Positions 8,290 to 17,076 of a DNA stretch of 64,000 nt are shown here, piece by piece. This stretch comes from Roseovarius sp. MMSF_3350. Its GTDB lineage: Bacteria > Pseudomonadota > Alphaproteobacteria > Rhodobacterales > Rhodobacteraceae. The notes under the pieces are model-generated. The model ran no database searches and was not told where the DNA came from. It saw nothing but the letters and a program-made list of their open reading frames with translations. Positions within the stretch are counted from its first letter, which is position 1. Each line of letters starts with the position of its first letter. Where the stretch lies: the NCBI RefSeq assembly GCF_030733425.1, contig NZ_JASHIZ010000018.1:31667-95666 (forward strand), in the 5' to 3' direction. The position numbers and the translations under genes are program-made.

Positions 8290-9624
8290 ATGGCCACGGA
8301 CCTGGCAAAATTTGCCGACAAGAACGGCGTCAAATACTTCATGATTTCCTTCACGGACCTTTTCGGCGGGCAACGCGCCAAGCTGGTGCCGGCGCAGGCG
8401 ATCGCCGACATGCAGGAGGATGGCGCGGGGTTCGCGGGCTTTGCCACGTGGCTGGACATGACGCCGGCGCATCCCGACATGCTGGCCGTACCGGACCCGG
8501 AGTCGGTCATTCAACTGCCGTGGAAGCCTGAAGTGGCGTGGGTGGCGGCCAACCCGGTGATGGAAGACGAGGACGTGGCGCAAGCACCCCGCAACGTGCT
8601 GCGCCGCCTGATCGACGAGGCCGCCGAGGAAGGTCTGCACGTCAAGACGGGTGTGGAGGCGGAGTATTTCCTGCTCACGCCGGATGGCAATGCGCTGTCG
8701 GATGAGTTCGATACCGCCGAGAAGCCGTGTTATGACCAGCAGGCGGTGATGCGGCGCTATGACGTGGTGCGCGAGATCTGCGACTACATGCTGGATCTGG
8801 GCTGGGGCCCGTACCAGAACGACCACGAGGACGCCAACGGCCAGTTCGAGATGAACTGGGAGTTCGACGACGCGCTGGTGACCGCCGACCGGCATTCTTT
8901 CTTCAAGTTCATGACCAAGTCCGTGGCGGAAAGACACGGCTTTCGCGCGACCTTCATGCCCAAGCCCGTCGAGGGGCTGACGGGCAACGGCGCGCATGTG
9001 CATATCTCGGTCTGGGACGCACCGGGCACGAAGGCCAAGACCAACGTATTCGCCACCGACACCGCCGAGGGCAGCCCGACCGCAGAGTTGGGCCTGTCCG
9101 AGCGCGGCGCGCATTTCCTGGGCGGGATCATGAAGCACGCCAGCGCCATGGCGGCGATCACCAACCCGACCGTGAACAGTTACAAGCGGATCAACGCGCC
9201 GCGCACCACGTCGGGGGCCACATGGGCGCCCAACACGGTGACGTGGACCGGCAACAATCGCACACACATGGTGCGGGTGCCGGGGCCGGGGCGGTTCGAG
9301 CTGCGGTTGGCGGACGGGGCGGCGAACCCCTACCTGTTGCAGGCCGTGATCATCGCCGCTGGCCTCAGCGGCGTCCGGTCCAAGGCCGATCCGGGCAAGC
9401 GTTACGACATCGACATGTATGCCGAAGGCTACAAGGTGCGGGGCGCGCCGAAACTGCCGTTGAACATGCTGGATGCCTTGCGTCTTTACGACAAGGACCG
9501 CGAGTTGAAGGCGATGCTGGGCGAGGCGTTCTCGTCGGCCTTCCTGAAGATGAAGCGGCAGGAATGGGATTCCTACATGGCGCATTTCAGCCAATGGGAA
9601 AAGGACCATACGCTGGATATCTGA
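8290..9624 (+). CDS. glnT: type III glutamine synthetase family protein (GlnT or gamma-glutamylmethylamide synthetase)
   Basis: A 444-residue ligase that makes an amide on glutamate using ATP. Glutamine-synthetase landmarks are EAEYFLLTPDG, the QFEMNWEF metal-binding stretch, NGAHVHISVWD with its histidine, NSYKRIN and the arginine-rich GRFELRLADGAANPYLLQA. The ATG at 8290 has a GGGGAGACG ribosome-binding site and fits family starts (MATDLAKFADKNGVKYFM). Homologues are either true glutamine synthetases (GlnT) or gamma-glutamylmethylamide synthetases (GmaS); sequence alone does not separate them here. Being in one run with glxBCD fits both. The mgdABCD oxidase genes usual in methylamine users are not in this window. 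Confidence 0.85.
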   Translation: MATDLAKFADKNGVKYFMISFTDLFGGQRAKLVPAQAIADMQEDGAGFAGFATWLDMTPAHPDMLAVPDPESVIQLPWKPEVAWVAANPVMEDEDVAQAPRNVLRRLIDEAAEEGLHVKTGVEAEYFLLTPDGNALSDEFDTAEKPCYDQQAVMRRYDVVREICDYMLDLGWGPYQNDHEDANGQFEMNWEFDDALVTADRHSFFKFMTKSVAERHGFRATFMPKPVEGLTGNGAHVHISVWDAPGTKAKTNVFATDTAEGSPTAELGLSERGAHFLGGIMKHASAMAAITNPTVNSYKRINAPRTTSGATWAPNTVTWTGNNRTHMVRVPGPGRFELRLADGAANPYLLQAVIIAAGLSGVRSKADPGKRYDIDMYAEGYKVRGAPKLPLNMLDALRLYDKDRELKAMLGEAFSSAFLKMKRQEWDSYMAHFSQWEKDHTLDI

Positions 9625-9682
9625 CCATTGACCCTTTCACGGGCGCAGGCATAAATGCGCCCATGACAATGGGAGGATTACC

Positions 9683-10636
9683 ATGAAGTTTCATCGCCTG
9701 ACCGCCGCCGTTCTGGCCGGTTCCATGCTGGCGCTGCCGGCCGCCGCCGAGACGCGCGTCACATACAAATCGGCCAAGTCGGCCTCGTCCTATTACCAGA
9801 TGGGCGTGCAGATCGCCGAGGCCATGCAGGAGGCCTCGGACGGCGAGATCAGCGTGACCGTCGAGGAAAGCCAGGGATCGGTTCAGAACGTGATGGAGGT
9901 GCGGGCGCGCGGCGGTGATTACGTGTTCACCACGCCACCCGTTCTGGTCAGCCTGGCGCAGGGTGGCAAGGCGATGTTCGAGGGCAAGGGCGACCCGGCC
10001 TTCGACGATATCCGCGCACTGTTCCCGATCCCGTCGCTGACCATGCATTTCGTCATGTCCGAGGAGAGCGGCGCCACGACGCTGGCGGACCTCGAAGGCA
10101 AGACGATCCTGCTGGGCAAGGGCAGTTTCGGTGCGACGGAGGGCGAGAAGTATCTCGACCTCTTCGGACTGGCCGACAAGGTCGAGATCGCCGATGTTGA
10201 ACTGTCGAACGCGGTGCCGGCCATGCAGAACGGGCAGATCGACGGGTTCGTGACGGCGGGTTCGTGGCCGGCACCCAACGTGGTGGAGGCCGCGGCCTCG
10301 ACCGGGGTGACGGTGCTGTCGATGAGTGACGAGCAGATTGCCGAGACCGGGCGCACCAAGCTGGTGATCCCTGCGGGCACTTATGCCGGGCAGGACGAGG
10401 ATATCGTGACGACCTCGCTGCCGGTGGCGGCCTATACGACCACCAAGATGGATGACGAGACCGCCTATCAGCTGACCAAGACCTATTGGGAAAGCAAGGC
10501 CAAGTTGGGCGAGTCTTCGGCCTGGTGGAACGGCGTGGACGAGGGCCTGATGGAGAACATCACCGGCCAGATCCATCCCGGCGCCGTGCGCTATTACGAA
10601 GAGGCAGGCATCGCCCTGACCGACGCCCAGAAGTGA
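9683..10636 (+). CDS. TAXI-family TRAP transporter solute-binding protein
   Basis: A 317-residue periplasmic binding protein with a clear signal peptide (MKFHRLTAAVLAGSMLALPAAAE). TAXI features are YYQMGVQIAEAM near the start, QGSVQNVMEVRARGGDYVF, and the GKTILLGKGSFGATEGEKYL hinge segment. It captures a small anion or amino acid for the fused TRAP permease that follows after 4 bases. A strong GGGAGG site precedes the ATG. The nearest metabolic genes (glnT, glxBCD) suggest glutamine, glutamate or an amine-derived solute, but the ligand is inferred from context only. Confidence 0.92.
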   Translation: MKFHRLTAAVLAGSMLALPAAAETRVTYKSAKSASSYYQMGVQIAEAMQEASDGEISVTVEESQGSVQNVMEVRARGGDYVFTTPPVLVSLAQGGKAMFEGKGDPAFDDIRALFPIPSLTMHFVMSEESGATTLADLEGKTILLGKGSFGATEGEKYLDLFGLADKVEIADVELSNAVPAMQNGQIDGFVTAGSWPAPNVVEAAASTGVTVLSMSDEQIAETGRTKLVIPAGTYAGQDEDIVTTSLPVAAYTTTKMDDETAYQLTKTYWESKAKLGESSAWWNGVDEGLMENITGQIHPGAVRYYEEAGIALTDAQK

Positions 10637-10640
10637 CCAC

Positions 10641-12434
10641 GTGAGCCTGACGACCCCCGATCCCGCCGCGCAGGCCGGTCCTGCGCGGCTTTTCTGGCTT
10701 GGCCTGGCGCTGGCCTCGGTGGTGTTTCATATCGGGCTGGTGTTCTGGGGGCTGGTGCCGAACCTCGTGAGCCGCCCGATGCACCTGGTTTTCGTGCTGC
10801 CCTGGGTACTGGTCTGGGGGCAGGCGGGGCTGATGCGCCATAGCGGATACGTGCTGGCCGCACTTGGCGTGGGCGCGGCGCTTTGGGTCGTTTTTAACCG
10901 CGACATGCTGGGCGACCAGTACGGGTTTCTGGAAGGCCAGGGGCAGGTGGCCATCGCCGCCGTGCTGATCCTCGTGGTGCTGGAAGCGGCGAGGCGGGCG
11001 ATTGGTTGGCCCCTGCCGCTGGTGGCCGCCATCGCGCTGCTCTACGGCCTTTTCGGGCAACACATCCCGGGGCGTTTCGGCCATTCCGGCACGCCGATCG
11101 AGAGCTTTTTCGGAACGCTGACCATTGCCGAAGGCGCGCTTTGGGGGTCGCTGACGCAGGTGTCGGTGAACGTGGTGGCGATCTTCGTCATCTTCGGCGC
11201 GGTGCTGAACGCGGGCGAGGCGGGACAGGGGTTCATGAACGTGGCCGCCGCGGCCGCCGGGCGTTTGCGGGGCGGGGCGGCGAAAGTGTCGGTGCTGAGT
11301 TCGGCGCTCTTCGGCTCGATCTCGGGCTCGGCATCGGCCAACGTGGCCTCGACCGGGGCGGTGACGCTGCCAGCGATGGAGAAGCTGGGATATCCCAAGC
11401 GGATCGCCGGCGCGGTGGAGGCGGTGGCGTCCTCGGGCGGGCAGATCATGCCGCCGCTGATGGGGGCAGGAGCCTTCGTCATGGTCGAGCTGACGGGGGT
11501 GCCGTATACCGGCATCATGGCCGCTGCGGCGCTGCCGGCGCTCTTGTATTTCTGGGCCGTCTGGGTGGGCATCGACGGCTACGCGGCGCGGTTTGATCTG
11601 CGGGGGCTGGCGGATGCGGACCGGCCCGCGCGGCGCGATGTGCTTGTGACATCAGGGTTTTTCCTTGTGCCTTTCGCGATCCTGCTGTTGGGCATGTTCG
11701 TGATGCGGGTGACGCCGCAATACGCCGCGTGCCTGTCGATCTTTGCCGGGGCGGCGCTGCTCTTGTTGGGGTCGGACCTGCGGGTGAACCTGTCGCGGGC
11801 GCTGGCGCGGGCTGAGACGGCGTTGATGACGGCGGCGCGGCAGGTGGCGCTGATCGGGGCGATCATCTTTTGTGCCTCATTGGTGATCGGGGTGCTGGGC
11901 GTCACCGGGCTGGGGGTCAAGATCACCTCGCTGATCCTGTCGGCCTCGGGCGGGATGCTGTGGCCATCGCTGCTGCTGACCGCCTTTGCCTGTTTGATTT
12001 TGGGAATGGAGGTGCCGACAACGGCGGCCTATGTGATCTGCGTTTCCGTCGCCGGGCCGGCGCTGATCGAGTTGGGGATGGAGCCGCTTCAGGCACATCT
12101 TTTCGTCTTCTGGTACGCGCTTTTGTCGACCATCACGCCGCCCGTCTGCGGGGCGGTATTCATTGCCGCTGGCATGATCGGGGAGAACTGGCTGCGGATC
12201 GCACTGACGGCGATGACGCTGGGTGTAGGGCTGTACCTGATCCCCTTGGGCATGGTGGCGAACCCCGGCATCACGGCGTTGGCCGAGGCGCCGGGATGGG
12301 CGGTATTGTCGATGGTCAAGGTGGGGGCGGGGCTGGCGCTGGTCAGCCTGTCGCTGGTGTTGAAGAAAGGCTGGCCGCTGCGGGTGGCGGCGTTCGCGGC
12401 GGGGCTGTTTCTGATCCTGTGGCCAATGTCTTAA
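10641..12434 (+). CDS. TRAP transporter permease, fused 4TM/12TM type
   Basis: A 597-residue inner-membrane protein with many hydrophobic helices, in which the small (DctQ) and large (DctM) TRAP subunits are one chain, as is normal for TAXI systems. DctM motifs include SSALFGSISGSASANVASTGAVTLPAM and SSGGQIMPPLMGAGAFVMVE. Transport is driven by a sodium or proton gradient and depends on the binding protein encoded just upstream. The start is GTG 10641, placed 4 bases after the binding-protein stop. This is the last gene of the cluster; an inverted repeat begins at its stop codon. Confidence 0.93.
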   Translation: MSLTTPDPAAQAGPARLFWLGLALASVVFHIGLVFWGLVPNLVSRPMHLVFVLPWVLVWGQAGLMRHSGYVLAALGVGAALWVVFNRDMLGDQYGFLEGQGQVAIAAVLILVVLEAARRAIGWPLPLVAAIALLYGLFGQHIPGRFGHSGTPIESFFGTLTIAEGALWGSLTQVSVNVVAIFVIFGAVLNAGEAGQGFMNVAAAAAGRLRGGAAKVSVLSSALFGSISGSASANVASTGAVTLPAMEKLGYPKRIAGAVEAVASSGGQIMPPLMGAGAFVMVELTGVPYTGIMAAAALPALLYFWAVWVGIDGYAARFDLRGLADADRPARRDVLVTSGFFLVPFAILLLGMFVMRVTPQYAACLSIFAGAALLLLGSDLRVNLSRALARAETALMTAARQVALIGAIIFCASLVIGVLGVTGLGVKITSLILSASGGMLWPSLLLTAFACLILGMEVPTTAAYVICVSVAGPALIELGMEPLQAHLFVFWYALLSTITPPVCGAVFIAAGMIGENWLRIALTAMTLGVGLYLIPLGMVANPGITALAEAPGWAVLSMVKVGAGLALVSLSLVLKKGWPLRVAAFAAGLFLILWPMS

Positions 12435-12541
12435 CGGCGAATCGGGGTCAAAAACCCACGTCGGTATTGCGTCGGTATTTGGGTGGTTTCGCGACGGTGC
12501 CATTGTCCGCAGGCCTGTGTGAACGGACCGTGCGCCGTTAA
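12431..12541. repeat. wide inverted repeat after the TRAP permease
   Basis: TTAACGGCG at 12431-12439, which includes the permease stop, is repeated inverted as CGCCGTTAA at 12533-12541. Within the 93-base spacer a short direct repeat GTCGGTATT occurs twice. The arms could pair in the mRNA 3' end. No T-tract follows, so this is not a normal terminator. Confidence 0.35.
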
Positions 12542-12550
12542 GCATTTACA

Positions 12551-12581
12551 AAGAAAAATGCGGCCCCGAGATCGGGACCGC
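12551..12581 (-). terminator. intrinsic terminator after grxD
   Basis: Read on the minus strand, GCGGTCCC pairs with GGGGCCGC (one G-U pair) around GATCTC, followed by ATTTTTCTT. It lies about 30 bases after the grxD stop and would end the bolA/grxD transcript. Confidence 0.8.
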
Positions 12582-12612
12582 GCCTTGGATTAACCGGAGT
12601 GAAAGACCCGGC

Positions 12613-12975
12613 TCAGCCGTTGGCTTCGCGGATCTTGTCGGCGGCGTCCTTGTCGTAGGAGACGCCGTTCTGCTCGAACAGGGTGTCGAGCTCGCCCGAG
12701 AGGGTCATCTCGGTGATGATGTCGCAGCCGCCGACGAATTCGCCCTTCACGTAGAGCTGCGGGATGGTCGGCCAGTCGGAATAATCCTTGATGCCCTGCC
12801 GGATGCCGTCATCGGAAAGCACGTTCACATCCGTATACTCGACGCCCATGTAGTTCAGCACGCCGGCCACGCGGGACGAGAACCCGCATTGCGGCATGGT
12901 CTTGGTGCCTTTCATGTAGAGCACCACGTCATTGGCTTTCACGGTTTCTTCGATCTGCGTCTTCGGGTCGCTCAT
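12613..12975 (-). CDS. grxD: monothiol glutaredoxin, Grx4/GrxD type
   Basis: A 120-residue CGFS-type glutaredoxin. The motif PQCGFSS places the single active cysteine at residue 30; downstream are [19 protein letters not shown] (cis-proline and glutathione site). Proteins of this class carry [2Fe-2S] clusters with glutathione and partner with BolA in iron-sulfur traffic and iron sensing. The ATG at 12975 overlaps the stop of the small membrane protein gene by 4 bases (ATGA). With bolA just upstream in the same operon, a BolA-Grx4 pair is likely. Confidence 0.97.
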   Translation of the reverse strand: MSDPKTQIEETVKANDVVLYMKGTKTMPQCGFSSRVAGVLNYMGVEYTDVNVLSDDGIRQGIKDYSDWPTIPQLYVKGEFVGGCDIITEMTLSGELDTLFEQNGVSYDKDAADKIREANG

Positions 12976-13208
12976 TTGTCGGTGTCCTTCGGAGCAAAGA
13001 GTTTGGCGTAGGCTTGCGGATCGCGGGGGATTTCCCACCGCCGGACGTTGCCGCCGCCCATGCCGGATTGGTAGTCGGATTCAAGGACGTGCATCCCGGT
13101 CCCCGGTTCGCTGCCGCGCTTGCCGGGGGATTTGCGCTGGCCCACGATTGCGACCGCGGCGATGGCGGCGGCAACGAGGACCAGGAGGATGATCAGCGTC
13201 CAGCTCAT
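12972..13208 (-). CDS. 78-residue single-pass membrane protein between bolA and grxD
   Basis: The N-terminus is one long hydrophobic helix ([21 protein letters not shown], about residues 3-22) followed by a basic stretch and a soluble tail with [19 protein letters not shown]. It starts 4 bases after the bolA stop and its own stop overlaps the grxD start, so it is translationally locked into this operon. I do not recognise a domain. The tail resembles nothing of known function, but operon position implies a role near iron-sulfur or redox handling at the membrane. There is no cysteine in the tail. Confidence 0.7.
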   Translation of the reverse strand: MSWTLIILLVLVAAAIAAVAIVGQRKSPGKRGSEPGTGMHVLESDYQSGMGGGNVRRWEIPRDPQAYAKLFAPKDTDK

Positions 13209-13212
13209 CGTT

Positions 13213-13455
13213 TCAGTCCGGGGCCTTGGTGGTCAGGGCCAGGGCGTGCAGGTCGCCGGAAGGACCGTCCATCTTGCCCTTGAGCGCGGCATAGACGGCG
13301 CGCTGCTGCTGGACACGGTTCTTGCCCCGGAAGCTTTCGTCGATGACCTCGGCCGCGTAGTGATTCCCGTCGCCGGCCAGATCGGTGATGGTGATCTTGG
13401 CGTCTGGGAAGGTCTCGCGGATCAGATCCTCGATTTCCTGGACTTGCATGGGCAT
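13213..13455 (-). CDS. bolA: BolA family protein
   Basis: An 80-residue protein with the BolA fold signature: the N-terminal helix QEIEDLIRETFPDAKITITDLAGDGNHYAAEVIDESFRGKNRVQQQRAVYAAL, containing the RVQQQRAVYAAL helix and the histidine in LHALALTT near the end, a residue used for cluster binding with a Grx4 partner. The ATG at 13455 was chosen because the upstream extension is arginine/proline-rich and lies in the repeat region. It is the first gene of the bolA, small membrane protein, grxD operon. Confidence 0.93.
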   Translation of the reverse strand: MPMQVQEIEDLIRETFPDAKITITDLAGDGNHYAAEVIDESFRGKNRVQQQRAVYAALKGKMDGPSGDLHALALTTKAPD

Positions 13456-13550
13456 GTGCGCGTCTCCTTGGTGTCTGTCCCTGATGTAGAGAGGGCAGGG
13501 CCGGGATGCAAGCGACGGGCGTGGTTTCCGGCGATGTCGTCCGTGGCGGG

Positions 13551-13725
13551 GTAGGCCGGGATTTCGTCCGGGCATCGGGGTGCGGAGGCGGGGTGAAACC
13601 CCGCCCTACGATGTGGGGCGGAGGTTTTCGACGGACAGGCGGGGTCGTCTGGTGCGTGGAGCAGGGTAGGCCGGGATTTCATCCCGGCACCGGGGCGCGG
13701 AGGCGGGGTGAAGCCACGCCCGACG
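13551..13725. repeat. two tandem copies of a 60-bp palindromic repeat
   Basis: Two similar 60-base units at 13551-13610 and 13666-13725 each begin GTAGGCCGGGATTTC and contain a GGCGGGGTGAA palindrome (perfect in the first copy at 13587-13605). They lie 115 bases apart between bolA and purL. The palindromic core recurs at 46136-46154 after trpE. This looks like a dispersed intergenic palindrome family; the second copy ends 7 bases before the purL stop. Confidence 0.7.
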
Positions 13726-13732
13726 ACTGGTG

Positions 13733-15898
13733 TCAGGCGAAGGTGTCGCCGAAAGTGCCGCGGTAGATCGCGGCGAGCTCGTCCATCGGGGCGCTGGAGC
13801 GGCCCATCTGCACGTCGGTGCCGGTGAAGCGGCCCACGCTTTGGATCGGCACGCCGGCCTGGCCTGCGGCGATCATCAGCGCCTCGGCCTGGTCGAAATT
13901 GCAGGCGATGAGATAGCGGGCCTGATCCTCGCCGAAGAGGGTCGCCGTGTCGTCGCTGTCGAGGCAGACGCCGACGCCGGCCGCTTCGGCCATCTCGAAG
14001 GCCGCCAGTGCGAGGCCGCCGTCGGAGAGGTCGGTGCAGGCCTTGATGAGGGCGTGGTTGGCGCGGATGAAGTCGCCGTTGCGTTTCTCGGCGGCCAGAT
14101 CGACGGGTGGCGCGTCGCCTTCGACGCGGTTGTAGACCTCTGCCAGCAAGGCGGATTGGCCCAGGTGGCCGTTGGTTTCGCCCACCAGCAGGGCCACGTG
14201 GCCGTCGCGGGCCTGGCCGGTGATGGCGGACTCGGGGTCGCGGATCAAGCCGACCGCGCCGATGGTTGGGGTGGGCAGGATGGCGCTGCCGTCGGTCTCG
14301 TTATAGAGCGAGACGTTGCCCGACACGATCGGCATGTCGAGCGCCGCGACGGCCTCGCCGATGCCTTTGATCGCCATTACGAACTGGCCCATGATCGCGG
14401 GCTTTTCCGGGTTGCCGAAGTTGAGGTTGTCGGTGGTGGCAAGCGGCACGGCGCCAAGTGCCGTGAGGTTGCGATAGGCCTCGGCCACGGCCTGTTTGCC
14501 GCCCTCGAAAGGGTTCGCCTTGACGTAGCGGGGGGTCACGTCGGAGGTGAAGGCGAGGTGCTTGTCGGTGCCGTGCACGCGAATGAGGCCGGCGCCTTGT
14601 CCGGGGGTGCGGGCGCTGTCGGCCATGACCATGGTGTCGTATTGCTCGTACACCCACTGCTTGCCGCAATAGTTGACCGAGCCGATCAGCGCCTTCAGCC
14701 CGTCGATCGGGTCGACATTCGGCACGTTCGCATCATCGAGCGCCTCGGGCGTTTCAGGCTCTTCCCACGGGCGGTCGTATTCCGGGGCGCTGCCCGACAG
14801 GGTGGCGAGGGGCAGGTCGGCCATGACCTCGCCCTTGTGCATGATCAGGAAGCGGTCCTCGGGAATGGTCTCGCCGACGATGGCGAAGTCGAGGTCCCAT
14901 TTTTCGAACACGGCGCGGGCTTCCGCCTCTTTCTCGGGGCGCAGGACCATGAGCATGCGTTCCTGGGATTCCGACAGCATCATCTCGTAGGCGGTCATGT
15001 TCGCCTCGCGCTGCGGCACGGCGTCGAGGTTGAGTTTCACACCAAGCCCGCCCTTGTCGCCCATCTCGACGGCGGAACAGGTGAGGCCCGCCGCGCCCAT
15101 GTCCTGGATCGAGATGACGGCGCCGGTGGCCATCAGCTCCAGCGTGGCCTCCATCAGGCGTTTCTCGGTGAAGGGGTCGCCGACCTGCACGGTGGGGCGC
15201 TTTTCCTCGATGGTCTCGTCGAATTCGGCCGAGGCCATGGTGGCGCCGCCGACGCCGTCGCGGCCGGTTTTCGCGCCGAGGTACACGACGGGCATGCCGA
15301 TGCCGGAGGCGGCGGAGTAGAAGATCTTGTCGGCGTCCGCGAGGCCCGCCGCGAAGGCGTTGACGAGGCAGTTGCCGTTATAGGCCGGATCGAACCGCAC
15401 TTCGCCGCCCGCGCAGGGGACGCCGAAGCAGTTGCCGTAGCCGCCGATGCCCTCGACCACGCCATGCACCAGCTGGCGGGTCTTGGGGTGGGCAACCTCG
15501 CCGAAGGAAAGCGAGTTCATCGAGGCGATGGGGCGCGCGCCCATGGTGAAGACGTCGCGCAAGATGCCGCCCACGCCGGTGGCGGCACCCTGGTAGGGCT
15601 CGATGTACGAGGGGTGGTTGTGGCTTTCCATCTTGAAGATCACGGCCTGACCGTCGCCGATATCGACGACGCCCGCATTCTCGCCCGGGCCGCAGATCAC
15701 TTGCGGGCCACTCGTGGGCAGGGTGCGCAGCCATTTCTTGGAGGACTTGTAGGAGCAATGCTCGTTCCACATGGCCGAGAAGATGCCGAGTTCGGTAAAC
15801 GTCGGCTCGCGGCCGATGATTTCGAGGATGCGGTCGTACTCGTCGGGCTTCAGCCCGTGGGCCGCGATCAGTTCGGACGTGATGGCCGGTTCCTGCAT
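13733..15898 (-). CDS. purL: phosphoribosylformylglycinamidine synthase II
   Basis: A 721-residue ATP-dependent enzyme of purine biosynthesis that converts FGAR to FGAM with ammonia from the PurQ subunit. It is the small, multi-subunit PurL type found in alphaproteobacteria. Family stretches include [15 protein letters not shown] near residue 45, [39 protein letters not shown], and [19 protein letters not shown] towards the end. The ATG at 15898 ([16 protein letters not shown]) matches usual starts; two more starts lie 3-6 codons upstream. purS and purQ are not visible in the window. Confidence 0.97.
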   Translation of the reverse strand: MQEPAITSELIAAHGLKPDEYDRILEIIGREPTFTELGIFSAMWNEHCSYKSSKKWLRTLPTSGPQVICGPGENAGVVDIGDGQAVIFKMESHNHPSYIEPYQGAATGVGGILRDVFTMGARPIASMNSLSFGEVAHPKTRQLVHGVVEGIGGYGNCFGVPCAGGEVRFDPAYNGNCLVNAFAAGLADADKIFYSAASGIGMPVVYLGAKTGRDGVGGATMASAEFDETIEEKRPTVQVGDPFTEKRLMEATLELMATGAVISIQDMGAAGLTCSAVEMGDKGGLGVKLNLDAVPQREANMTAYEMMLSESQERMLMVLRPEKEAEARAVFEKWDLDFAIVGETIPEDRFLIMHKGEVMADLPLATLSGSAPEYDRPWEEPETPEALDDANVPNVDPIDGLKALIGSVNYCGKQWVYEQYDTMVMADSARTPGQGAGLIRVHGTDKHLAFTSDVTPRYVKANPFEGGKQAVAEAYRNLTALGAVPLATTDNLNFGNPEKPAIMGQFVMAIKGIGEAVAALDMPIVSGNVSLYNETDGSAILPTPTIGAVGLIRDPESAITGQARDGHVALLVGETNGHLGQSALLAEVYNRVEGDAPPVDLAAEKRNGDFIRANHALIKACTDLSDGGLALAAFEMAEAAGVGVCLDSDDTATLFGEDQARYLIACNFDQAEALMIAAGQAGVPIQSVGRFTGTDVQMGRSSAPMDELAAIYRGTFGDTFA

Positions 15899-16044
15899 GT
15901 GAAACATGTCCCCCAAGGTGCGGTGCAGATGGCGCCCCTATTAGGCCATGCGCGCGGCGGGGGGAAGGGGGTGCGGCGCGGTGCGTGCCATGGGCCTTGA
16001 CGGATGCCGCGCGATGCCGTCGGGTTGGGCGAAAGGGAGTTGCC

Positions 16045-17076
16045 ATGAAGATCATCGAGAACCCGTGGCGCGGGCAGGGGCTGGTGGACGGGGTGCTGAC
16101 CGAGATCCCCGGCGCAAGCGTGGACGCCGCCGCGCCGTTGCGGCTGTTGGGGGAGTGTCCGGCGCATGGGGTGACGCCGCTGGAGCGGCGGGAGGCCTTC
16201 GGCACGACGCTTTTCGTGAAGGACGAGCGCGGGCGCATGGGGCTGGGCAGCTTCAAGGCGCTTGGGGCGGCCTATGTGATCGCGCACGAGGCCGCGGCGG
16301 CGGGGGCGGAGGATTGGGCGAACGCGCTGGCGGGGCGCACTTACGTGACCGCGAGTGCCGGAAATCACGGGATGTCGGTGGCAGCCGGGGCCAAGGTGTT
16401 TGGGGCGAAGGCGGTGGTCTATATCGCCGAGACGGTGCCTGAAAGCTTTGCAGCACGGCTGCGCGACATGGGCGCCGAGGTGGTGCGGGCCGGGGCAGAC
16501 TACGAGGCCAGCATGGAGGCCGCCGAACAGGCTGCGGAGGCGAACGGCTGGACCCTCTTGTCGGACAGTTCCTGGCCCGGCTACGTGGACCTGCCCTGGC
16601 GGCTGATGGAAGGCTACCTGGTGATGGCCGAGGAGGCCGTGCGGCAGATGCCGGAGGTGCCGACGCATATCTTCCTGCAAGCCGGGGTCGGCGGGCTGGC
16701 GGGGGCTTGCGCGGCTTATTTCCGCGCGCATTGGGGCGCCGCGCCACGGATCATCGTGGTGGAGCCCGAAGCGGCCCCGGCGTTGCAGGCCAGCATCGAA
16801 GCGGGGCGGCCCGTCGCCACGGAAGGCCCGGTCTCGGCCATGGGGCGGCTGGACTGCAAGGAGCCGTCGCTGATCGCGCTGCGGGGCTTGTCGCGCGATG
16901 CGGACGACTTTGCGACCATCACCGAAGAGGAGGCGGCGGCAGTGCTGCCGGAGTTGAATCTGATGGGGCTGGAGAGCACGGAATCAGGGGCGGCGGGGTT
17001 GGCGGCCGCGCGATTGATGGGCCTTGGCGCGGAGGCGCGGGCGCTGTGCATCCTGAGCGAGCAGTCAGACGGATGA
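16045..17076 (+). CDS. PLP-dependent ammonia-lyase, diaminopropionate ammonia-lyase-like
   Basis: A 343-residue fold type II PLP enzyme. The Schiff-base lysine is Lys71 in GLGSFKALGAAY, the asparagine loop is TASAGNHGMSVAAGAKVFG, and the glycine-rich phosphate site is QAGVGGLAGA. This combination with ESTESGAAG near the C-terminus resembles 2,3-diaminopropionate ammonia-lyase more than threonine dehydratase, but it is shorter than the classical enzyme (about 400 residues) and substrate specificity is uncertain. The ATG at 16045 has an AAGGGAG site. Its stop overlaps the start of an M24 peptidase gene (ATGA), implying they act on related compounds. Confidence 0.75.
   Translation: MKIIENPWRGQGLVDGVLTEIPGASVDAAAPLRLLGECPAHGVTPLERREAFGTTLFVKDERGRMGLGSFKALGAAYVIAHEAAAAGAEDWANALAGRTYVTASAGNHGMSVAAGAKVFGAKAVVYIAETVPESFAARLRDMGAEVVRAGADYEASMEAAEQAAEANGWTLLSDSSWPGYVDLPWRLMEGYLVMAEEAVRQMPEVPTHIFLQAGVGGLAGACAAYFRAHWGAAPRIIVVEPEAAPALQASIEAGRPVATEGPVSAMGRLDCKEPSLIALRGLSRDADDFATITEEEAAAVLPELNLMGLESTESGAAGLAAARLMGLGAEARALCILSEQSDG

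Noticed and set aside
13733..16000. A 756-codon open frame on the plus strand opposite purL
   Set aside because: It is the antisense shadow of purL, rich in Gly, Ala, Val and His as expected for the complement of a GC-rich gene.
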